The position numbers were made by a program, and so were the translations under genes. Positions 56,573-64,000 of a stretch of 64,000 nt of DNA are shown here, in pieces; the first letter of the stretch is position 1, and each line of letters begins with the position of its first letter. The DNA is taken from assembly GCA_032717465.1 (NCBI GenBank), contig JAVRFU010000145.1:216340-280339 (forward strand). The letters run 5' to 3'. The notes beneath the pieces were generated by a model. The model worked only from the letters and a program-made list of their open reading frames with translations. It did no database searches and was not told the DNA's origin. Source of the DNA: Coenobita brevimanus (lineage: Eukaryota > Arthropoda > Malacostraca > Decapoda > Coenobitidae).

Positions 56573-56631
56573 AGAATGAAGAAAACTGAAGAAAGTGTTA
56601 GAGTGAAAAATGAGTTAGATAAGATTGGTTT

Positions 56632-58115
56632 GGTTAGGGCAGGGTAGGGTTGGGTCGGTTATGCCAGGGTGGGGTAGGGTTGGGTCGGTTTTGGCAGGGT
56701 GAGGTAGGACTGGGATAGTTTTGGCAGGGTGGGGTAGGACTTGGATGGTTTTTGCAGGGTGGGGTAGGATTGGGTCGGTTATGACAGGGTGGGGTAGGGA
56801 TGGGTCGGTCTTGGCAGGGTGGGGAAGGGACGGGTCGGTCTTGGCAGGGTGGGGTAGGGATGGGTCGGTCTTGGTAGGGTGGGGTAGGAATAGGTCGGTC
56901 TTGGTAGGGTGGGGTAAGATCGGGTCGGTTTTGGCAGGATGGGGTAGTATTGGGTCGGATATGGCACGGTGGGGGGGGGAGATCGGATCGGTTTTGGCAG
57001 GGTGGGGTAGGATTGGGTCGGATATGGCAGGGTGGGGGGGGGGTAAGATCGTGTCGGTTTTGGCAGGGTGGGGTAGGAATGGGTAGGATATGGCAGGGTG
57101 GGGGGGTAAGATCGGGTCGGTTTTGGCAGGATGGGGTAGGATTGGGTCGGATATGGCAGGGTGGGGGGGGGGTAAGATCGGGTCGGTTTTGGCAGGGTGG
57201 GGTAGGATTGGGTCGGTTTTGGCAGGGTGGGGTAGGTATGGGTCGGTCTTGGCAGGGTGGGGTAGAGATGGGTCGGTTTTGGCAGGGTGGGGTAGGATTG
57301 GGTCAGAGTTGGCAGGGTGGGATAGGAATGGCTCAGTTTTGGCTGGGTGGGATAGGTATGAGTCGGTTTTTTCAGGTTTGGGAAGGTTTGGGTCGGTTTT
57401 GGCAGAGTATTGGTTAGGTTTCGGTTGGTTTTGGCAGGGTGGGGCAGGATTGGGTCGGTTTTGGCAGGGTGGGGTATGATTAGGTCAGTTTTGGCAGAGT
57501 GGCGTAGATTTTTGTTTGTTTTGGTAGGGTGGGGTAGGGTTTGCTCGGTTTTGGTAGTGTGGGGTAGGATTGGATCGGTTTTGGCAGGGTGGGGTAGGAT
57601 TGGGTCGGTTTGGAAGGGTGAGGTAGGATTGGGTCGGTTTGGACAGGGTAGGGTAGGTGTGGGTCGGTTTTGGCAGGGTGGGCAAGGATTGGGTCGCATT
57701 TGGCAAGGTGGGGTAGAATTGGGTTGGTTTTGGCAGAGTAGGGTAGGGATGGGTCGGTTATGGCAGGGTAGGGTAGGATTGGGTCGGTTTTGGCCGGGTG
57801 AAGTAGGATGGGGTCGGTTTTGGCAGGGTGGGGTAAGACTGGGTCGGTTTTTGGCAGGGTGGGAAAGGATTGGTCGGGTTTGGCAGGGTGGAGTAGGACT
57901 GGGTTGGTTTTGGCAGGGTGGGGTAGGATTGTGTCGGTCTTGACAGGGTGGGGTAAGGTTAGGTTGATTTTGGCAGTATGGGGTAGGGATGGGTCGAGTT
58001 GCGTTTGGGAGGGTAGGATAGGTTATGGCAGGGTAAGATAGGGCTGGGTGGTGGTGGACTGGGTAAGGTAGGGCTGGGTAGGGTAGCGTAGGGCTGAGTA
58101 GGGTAGGGTAGGCTG
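56632..58115. repeat. 30-bp G-rich minisatellite, array 2 (main array)
   Basis: About 48 units of the same 30-bp repeat. Runs of G reach 8-9 near 57035 and 57170. Higher-order repetition is visible at 56950-57190, where GATATGGCAGGGTGGGGGGG units recur about every 120 bp. Confidence 0.95.
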
Positions 58116-58315
58116 AATCAGGGTAGTGTAGGGTACAGAAGAGAGGTGGGTATAACTGCCGTTTAGTTCCGTCATATCCAACGCCTATTTCACTCAGTTA
58201 TACTACACTGTCTCATCAAATATGGGGCGATCTTCTCTACGATTTTTGTTCTTCGCTTAGTTCAGTCCTTTAGTTCATTCATGACCCTTGGCTTTCCTTT
58301 TTTTTTTTTTTTAAT

Positions 58316-58502
58316 GAGGTGGAGCGCAGGGGCACGAGGCTAGACCACCATTAGTCCAGAATATTAAAGGGTAGGCCACCAAGCTACGCCCTGGTAACGT
58401 CCACACGTCAAAACATCTGTCCACCTTTGGGACTTGAACCGCGGAGCGCTGGACGCAGAGCTCTCGGTTTGCGGATGTCACTTTTACTCTTTGCTAGCTT
58501 CT
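58316..58502 (-). mobile_element. tRNA-derived SINE candidate, module 3
   Basis: Minus-strand TAGCAAAGAGTAAAAGTG and a perfect B box GGTTCAAGTCC (58430-58440), 85-95% like module 2. The poly(T) at 58298-58313 is again at its tail. Confidence 0.6.
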
Positions 58503-58601
58503 GACGATATCCTACAGCTTCAGAAAACCCTCTTAGGATGACGGGACAGAATCATTTAATCTTTCAAGCCGAGAACAACTTATTTACATTGTCCTAGCTG
58601 A

Positions 58602-58720
58602 CCGCATGATTTTATTCAGCTTAGGAGATCCCCTGATAGAGACGGGGTTGATGATGGCAGTATTTAACCCTTCCAGTTCGAAATTTCTCTCTACTGTAGA
58701 GGTGAAGAAAATCATCCGAA
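58602..58720. repeat. Palindromic MITE-like element, module 3
   Basis: GCATGATTTTATTCAGCTTAGG to GAAGAAAATCATCCGAAGG, with the right end more mutated than in modules 1 and 2. Confidence 0.6.
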
Positions 58721-58889
58721 GGTAGAGAGAAGAAAACAGGAAAAGTAATGTAGTGGTGAAAGGGCTGTACAGGGGAGGGTAGGTTAAAGTAGGGTAGAGT
58801 TGGGTCGGCAATGGCAGGGTAGGGTAGGGTAGGCTGAGGTAGGCTAGTGTAGGGTTGAGAAGAGTAGGGTAGGGTAAATTGAACTTAAT

Positions 58890-60575
58890 AAGTATATACA
58901 ATAAAATCTGGCGATACAACAACCAGAGTCATATGCCGCCGGACGACAACGAGAATAAAAGCACTCGAAAAGCTGAAATACACACACACACACAAAAAAT
59001 ACAATTCATAATTAAAACAAGAAAAACACTAAGAACACTAAAACCACTGTATACTAAATTTTACACGGTAGTGCAGCTGCCTACACCAAGCAAAGGTTTC
59101 CCCCTCCACCACAACAAGCATCCTCTCCAAGTACCAACAGAAGACTACAATCCCTCTCCTGCCCGGTGCTCAGAGAGGTAACGATGGCGCAATTCCCCAA
59201 CAGTGGACACCATCAGCAAAAGCCGAAGAGTCAGGGGGACGAAGCATTCCACACAGAAAGTAGGGGGAGAGTCCTCCATTAAAAATCAATGAGAGAACCA
59301 GGAATGGCCCATTCGGAGCCAGCATAAAGCCGTCTCCCACTTGCATTCAGACCTCGGCAAATGAAGGGGCCCGTTTACCCACAAATATCACACATTTTGT
59401 TGGCCCCCACCGCATCCCACCTACTCTGCCAGTGGGAGCAAACAGTGAGTGGTTAGATGAATATCACACAGCGAGGCAGTCGATAGGTGAGGATGGGCGA
59501 GAGGCACCACCCTTAGCCAGAGCGTCAGCATGCACATTGCCCACAACGGTACAAAACCACAAAGCAGTCCTAGCAAGCACAGCCATTCTAAAACACTGTA
59601 GACAACAAAAGAGGATTGGACGGGAAAACACAAAATGGAGATCGGCAGAGTCGCTAAAGACTGTATAACAAACAGGGAGGAAGCTAAATATCAATTTGAC
59701 TGCGAGTAAAATAGCAGTATGTTCTGCGATAAAAGCAGATATGATGGGGGGAAGACTCCTACCAAGAATGAAATCGGGAAATATAACACCCAAACCTGTG
59801 CCCTCACGGGATTTCAATCCATCAGTACATACGAGAATCGAGACACTGTGAGAGGAAGCATATTCTAAAAAAATAGCAAAGAGCCGCCTGTGAGGAAAGA
59901 AAGGCCCCTCTCAGGAAAGTAAACACACGGTTGCACCCCTGAGAGGAGCCAGGGAGCCATCCTTGGTACACGCACAGGACAAACAAGAAAGGTTGGAACA
60001 TCCACATCCCCCATGGCAGCCTTCACCCTGTACCCAAACGGATGTGGATAGCGAGGATACGGCGAGGCAGACACTCCCTCCGGAACAGAGCCAACAAAAT
60101 CTTCCTGAACTTTAGCAAAGACGGTGACACTAAGGACACTAGTTTGAGGCACTCCCTCCTCTTGAGGATATGAGGGAAACAAGGTGGCACCAATACGGAA
60201 AAATTCCATGATCAGTAAAGGCAACCTACCACGCAAACCAAGATGGTGACCTGTAATACCTGGCTCGTGAAATGGTAGGACAACAGCCCCCGCCAAGAAG
60301 CAGGAGTGGATGAATCTCTCCAAATTCTATTTATAAGACTCAGGAGGAAGGACACTGCTTCATCATCCAGGTACCTCAGCACTGCATGGGGAATATTATC
60401 GACTCCGGAGAAGTGTCATGACAGGGAAAGGGTAGACCAAAGTTTACAACAAGACAAAGGGATGTTGTAGGTCTCTCCGCCCCCAGAACGGATGTCCAAC
60501 ACCTTAATCTCCTCCACCTCCCTAAGCCTGGTAAAAACCGAAGAACGAGTATCCCTACAGGAGACCTCAGCGGTA
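58890..60575 (-). mobile_element. I-like LINE fragment inserted in the module 3 minisatellite
   Basis: GGTAG-rich minisatellite lies on both sides (58770-58880 and 60575-60690), and a minus-strand LINE with RT and RNase H remnants fills the gap. The 5' end is truncated within the RT. The 3' side has a short A/C-rich stretch. Exact ends and target-site duplication are not resolved by eye. Confidence 0.65.
59165..60560 (-). pseudogene. RT and RNase H of an I-like LINE, degraded
   Basis: From the 5' side: SPGVDNIPHAVLRYL and SLINRIW (start of the RT palm), FFRIGATLFPSYPQEEGVPQTSVLSV (before the active site), then a gap where the Asp-Asp block should be. An RNase H follows with all four acidic positions visible: VCTDGLKS, AFIAEHTAI, VFSDSADL and HADALAKGG. 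Last comes the C-terminal RMGHSWFSH, a Cys-x2-Cys (FCVECFVPL) and VGELRHRYL, with one stop after FSH. RNase H after the RT is characteristic of the I clade. Several frameshifts and stops, plus loss of the RT active site, make it dead. Confidence 0.78.
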
Positions 60576-60690
60576 GGATAGGGTAGGGAACGCTAGGGCA
60601 GGGTAGGCTGGGGTAGGGTAGTGTACGGCAGAGAAAAGTAGGTTAGGATGGGTTGGTTTAGGCTAAAATAGGACAGAAGAGGAGAGGGGT
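60575..60690. repeat. GGTAG-rich minisatellite, right remnant of module 3
   Basis: GGATAGGGTAGGG, GGGTAGTGTACGGCAGAGAA and GGTTAGGATGGG resemble the module ends near 55960 and 58120. Confidence 0.7.
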
Positions 60691-61250
60691 AAAATGTGCC
60701 TAGTCCAGGAACGAAAAATATATCAGTTATCCATGTAACTAGCGTTTTCTATTTCGGTAGATTATTTTCTTGTCTGCCTAAAGTATCGTGATGTACGAAC
60801 AATGAGATTAGATATCGAAACTGTAAGATGCGAATTAGTTACAAAGACGGTATTTTGTTTTGGCTAACGTTACATCGATACGTTCAGCAAAGAGCAACTC
60901 GGCAGAACTGAACAGTATATGACGTGCTAGATGAACGCTGTGACCGGAAAATAAATATATATGTATATATACTTCAGCATACAGTAAGCGATTTTATGTT
61001 AACTGAAGAGAAGCCACCACAGCTAATGGGTTAAGTTTACACACACACACACACACACATACACACGCACGTTGCGAAAAGTTTCACTGACGAAGTGGGT
61101 GGTTACTGTCCCCCTGGAGCAAGGGGACTGGTGTGTGCGTGTGTGGTCACAGCTTTGCCCTTAGATGGGACTATATGAGCTCTCAGCTCCCTTCCGGGAG
61201 GGTAAAAGCTGACGATCACGACCATCAAGTGATCCTGACCGACCCGGTGA

Positions 61251-61254
<4 letters not shown>
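60691..61254. other. No gene seen
   Basis: Unique-looking AT-rich sequence with a short (AC)n at about 61039-61060. Confidence 0.4.
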
Positions 61255-61304
<50 letters not shown>

Positions 61305-61436
61305 ATTACTTGCAACTGGCTGGCCTATCATACAGCCATATCCTATATTCATGAAGTACAACACATCTTACATTTATGTAGTATGTAAAAAAAAAAAAAA
61401 AAAAAAAGATGGTTATATAATACAGAACTGGGAAAT

Positions 61437-61488
<52 letters not shown>

Positions 61489-61490
61489 GA
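61255..61490. repeat. (AC)n, poly(A) and (GAT)n
   Basis: (AC)n at 61255-61302, an A run at 61387-61407 and (GAT)n at 61438-61487. Confidence 0.95.
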
Positions 61491-61656
61491 GGGGAGTAAA
61501 CAGGGTGAGATGAGGAGAATGAGAGAGATGGATGGACATAACAGTGAATGTATTATGTATATTAACCTGACAAATGCCGAAGTAAGCTGGTAAGGGTGAG
61601 GTAATATGGAGCCTGACCCTACCGTGACACCATATAATTATTGATTTATCCACCGA

Positions 61657-61918
61657 TAGATCTATCTATCTATCTATCTATCTATAGCCCGACGCCCTAA
61701 TCCCGCAAAGAGTGGCCGCAGACAAAACGCCTCCAAGTCGCTCTGTCACCCACCATTTGACTACCCTCCCCCCAACTCACCCCCCCCATATACCTCTCAA
61801 CTCCATCCCTCCACCTCATCCTCGGTCTACCCCTCCCTCTCCCTCCCTCCACTTCACCTACATACACCCTCTTCATTCTGTCCTTGACCTCCGTGGCAGG
61901 CAGACGTGCTTCCCAGAA
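61657..61918 (-). mobile_element. RTE-like LINE 3' tail, minus strand
   Basis: (TCTA)n at 61660-61685 is the GATA tail. Next comes the family end (CGACGCCCTAATCCCGC...GTGGCC), then minus-strand coding with ATWRRFVCGHSLRD and RMRWRDGVERYM. It ends abruptly at 61918 against the dispersed repeat. Confidence 0.75.
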
Positions 61919-62586
61919 CATAAGAACATAAGAAGAGAGGACAACTGCAGTAGGCCGGTTGGCCCATGCTAGGCAGCTCCTAGAAGAGTAACTGAACTAC
62001 TAGAATGAGATAAGGATAGCAAAGAAGAAGGCTCTCCCCCGCCCTCCAAACCCTCCAGCCGAAGTCGGCAGGAAAAAGTCAGAAAGAACACCACGCCGTA
62101 TAGAAAAACTGGCGTGGACATTTTACAGGAAAGTGTGAAAGGAGAATAGAGACTATCACAGTGTAACCTGAAAAGGAAAAATTATGAATTAGTATTGGTT
62201 ATAAGATTTTCTTTTTTCTATATCCACCCCTTATTTAGTCATATGCTTATCTAGCCTATGCTTAAAAATCTCAATGGAAGAGTCAGCAACTACTTTAAAA
62301 GGTAGCTAATTCCATTAGTCAACTAATCTATTACAAAACCAATTACTACCTATTTCCTTAATGAAACGGAAATTTTCTAGTTTGAAACCATTATTTCTAG
62401 TTCTATCCTTGTATCCTCACTTTAAGTACCTTGCTAATATCTCCCTTATTTATACCATTCATCCACTTAAACACCTCAATTAAGTCTCCCTTACTCTACG
62501 CCTCTCTAGCGAATGCAGACTTAGTCTTTTCTGTCTGTCTTCATATGCCAACATACACGCCAATTCGCTAATCCGCCGACCTTGAA

Positions 62587-62590
<4 letters not shown>
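61918..62590. repeat. Dispersed repeat starting AACATAAGAACATAAGAA
   Basis: The left end repeats AACATAAG, then GAGGACAACTGCAGTAGGCCGGTTGGCCCATG and GCAGCTCCTA. I recall such a block from many decapod sequences, but this cannot be checked here. The right part has CTACGCCTCTCTAGCGAATG, and the stretch ends next to (TG)n. Function and class are unknown. Confidence 0.5.
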
Positions 62591-62627
<37 letters not shown>

Positions 62628-62771
62628 TAGTTACTCTTACGCCTGTTCACAATCGTGTGTGTATTAAAAAAAACTGTCATGAAAAAAATCCCTTCTCATG
62701 GCCAAGATACAATTTTTTCTGCTAAGGTTTGACCAGCTTTTCTGGATCGAAACGTCTGTGTGATCCCCCTC

Positions 62772-62816
<45 letters not shown>

Positions 62817-62992
62817 CATTGCCTACAGCTAAAGACAAAAACACAGACACATTATATTCACTACAGTGCTTTTCCCTGCCTCACCCTGGCTCTACCTCCC
62901 TCTCCCTGCTTTTTCCCACCCGTTTCTGCCTCTCCCTGCCAGTCTGCCTCACCCTTCCTCAGTGTACGTGTGTGTATTTGTACGTGTGTGAA

Positions 62993-63051
<59 letters not shown>
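62589..63051. repeat. (TG)n, (CT)n and (TG)n microsatellites
   Basis: (TG)n at 62589-62624, (CT)n at 62779-62812 and (TG)n at 62996-63051, with unremarkable sequence between. Confidence 0.95.
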
Positions 63052-63054
<3 letters not shown>

Positions 63055-63215
63055 TATGTGCCTGTGGGTGTATGTGTCTCACCACAATGCACCGCTAGAC
63101 ACCCACTCCACCCCACCACCAAACACCTTCTTCATTTCTTGCCACAGAAAACTTTAATATTCATGGATCATTTTCAAAAATCAAGTTCGAGTATGTTTTA
63201 CCGTATTGTGATGAA
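63052..63215 (+). repeat. Direct repeat R, copy 1
   Basis: TAATTATGTGCCTGT to TTTTACCGTATTGTG matches 63700-63858 with about 10 changes. Both copies follow a (TG)n run. Confidence 0.92.
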
Positions 63216-63329
63216 AAAAAAAAAACTGCAATATTGGGATCAGATATGAGTACAGAGATGTTTTATATAAAGTGTGAGACTCAGTGGGCAATACGTATGG
63301 TGTTAGCTTGGCTGGTGCAGGGCATCTGT

Positions 63330-63343
63330 GTTACCATGGCAAC
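63330..63343. promoter_or_regulatory. X-box-like palindrome (RFX-type consensus), copy 3
   Basis: GTTACCATGGCAAC, reverse orientation of the other two, again beside (AC)n. Confidence 0.4.
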
Positions 63344-63356
63344 CTGCCCACCTCAC

Positions 63357-63359
<3 letters not shown>

Positions 63360-63393
<34 letters not shown>

Positions 63394-63421
63394 CTATCAG
63401 CAAGGCCCATCATAGAATACT

Positions 63422-63488
<67 letters not shown>

Positions 63489-63563
63489 CTATACGAATAT
63501 GTGGTTGTGTGTGGTTATGTGTGTGTGTGTGTGTGTGGTTTTGTGTGTGTGTGTGTGTGTGGT

Positions 63564-63646
<83 letters not shown>

Positions 63647-63661
63647 TTATACGAATGTTTT

Positions 63662-63699
<38 letters not shown>
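63360..63699. repeat. (AC)n followed by interrupted (TG)n
   Basis: (AC)n at 63360-63389, then about 270 bp of (TG)n broken by GTGGTTATACGAATAT-like units near 63487 and 63645. The complementary AC and TG tracts can pair. Confidence 0.95.
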
Positions 63700-63703
<4 letters not shown>

Positions 63704-63852
63704 TATGTGCCTGTAAGTGTATGTGTCTCACCACAATGCACCGATAGACACCCACTCCACACCAACAGCAAACGCGTTCTTCTTTTCTTGCCACAGAAAA
63801 CTTTAATATTCATGGATCATTTTCAAAATCAAGTTCGAGTATGTTTTACCGT

Positions 63853-63858
<6 letters not shown>
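63700..63858 (+). repeat. Direct repeat R, copy 2
   Basis: See 63052-63215; offset about 648 bp. The copies are separated by TG/AC repeats and the X-box-like site. Confidence 0.92.
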
Positions 63859-63932
<74 letters not shown>

Positions 63933-64000
63933 GTTAGGTATGTGGATGTGTTGTGTGTACGGTGGGGTAAGGGGTGTACGGTTTGATGTGGTTGCAGTGT
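63858..64000. repeat. (TG)n and inverted CATCAAACC block at the window end
   Basis: (TG)n at 63858-63931, then GGGGTAAGGGGTGTACGG and TTTGATGTGGTTGC, the reverse complement of the block at 41152-41220. The module is cut by the window edge. Confidence 0.8.

Larger units (their letters stand above)
55130..58890. repeat. Macro-tandem array of three modules
   Basis: Each module has, in order, a SINE-like block (55130-55205, 56168-56352, 58316-58502), a GATGGGACAGA block and palindromic element (55235-55410, 56395-56580, 58538-58725), a 30-bp minisatellite of very different length (55464-55960, 56632-58115, 58770-58880), and a unit ending GGTACAGAAGAGAGGTGGGTATAAC (55985-56155, 58130-58310). The third is interrupted by a LINE. 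Modules 2 and 3 are more alike than either is to 1. Confidence 0.88.

Noticed and set aside
56779..57699. A 306-codon minus-strand frame and several plus-strand frames
   Set aside because: They follow a 30-bp repeat whose period is a multiple of three. Frames are open on both strands, as expected for a minisatellite without stops.

Overview
The window looks like repeat-rich, non-coding DNA from an arthropod, most likely a decapod crustacean such as a crab, lobster or shrimp. The grounds are very dense and long (AC)n/(AG)n/(CT)n/(ATT)n microsatellites, TTAGG-like degenerate tracts, a Dpr-type immunoglobulin exon typical of arthropods, and many degenerate LINE families. I recognise no bacterial-style genes, rRNA, CRISPR or functional tRNA. 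The species cannot be named from sequence alone.

Only one stretch looks like an exon of a host gene: 4426-4591 (+), the C-terminal half of an Ig domain matching the Dpr (defective proboscis extension response) neuronal adhesion family, with a good 3' splice site and a 5' splice site. Much of the window could therefore be intron of a dpr-like gene.

Nearly everything else is mobile or duplicated DNA. (1) 7.3-10.95 kb and 21.7-25.29 kb are direct copies of one segment. It carries a retroposon (10187-11643 in the complete copy) that encodes a Y-box-type cold-shock domain joined to an unrecognised C-terminal region. The retroposon has three 3' hairpins, a (CAA)n tail and a 9-11 bp target-site duplication. 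(2) 14.46-15.45 kb holds an I-like LINE ORF1 with CCHC knuckles, and 15.88-16.14 kb a Penelope-like terminal inverted repeat with a hammerhead-like core. (3) 25.3-33.5 kb and 38.1-41.5 kb are rearranged duplicates. The first contains a Jockey-like LINE (26.59-30.5 kb) with an internal EN/RT deletion. The second has a fold-back inversion junction. (4) 36.57-38.09 kb is a Ty3/Gypsy pol fragment with an intact-looking D,D(35)E integrase core. (5) 46.9-50.1 kb is a nearly full-length RTE-like LINE with three lesions, and at least eight short 3' tails of that family are scattered through the window.

(6) 53.43-53.79 kb is a near-perfect 361-bp hairpin. 53.95-54.58 kb is a 628-bp inverted-repeat element with an 11-bp direct flank repeat and a hammerhead-like motif in each arm. 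(7) 55.1-60.7 kb is a macro-tandem array in which each module contains a tRNA-like SINE, a palindromic MITE-like element and a 30-bp G-rich minisatellite. The last module is interrupted by an I-like LINE with an RNase H domain. (8) 61.7-64 kb is more LINE tail, a dispersed repeat and (TG)n modules.

The parts do not form an operon or pathway. The themes are retrotransposition (LINE tails seeding GATA repeats), palindromic non-autonomous elements, and duplication with breakpoints in microsatellites or palindromes. The observations I rate most unusual are the cold-shock-domain retroposon, the hammerhead-bearing inverted-repeat element, the 361-bp hairpin and the fold-back duplication junction. 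Element families are named from remembered consensus features, not from a database search.
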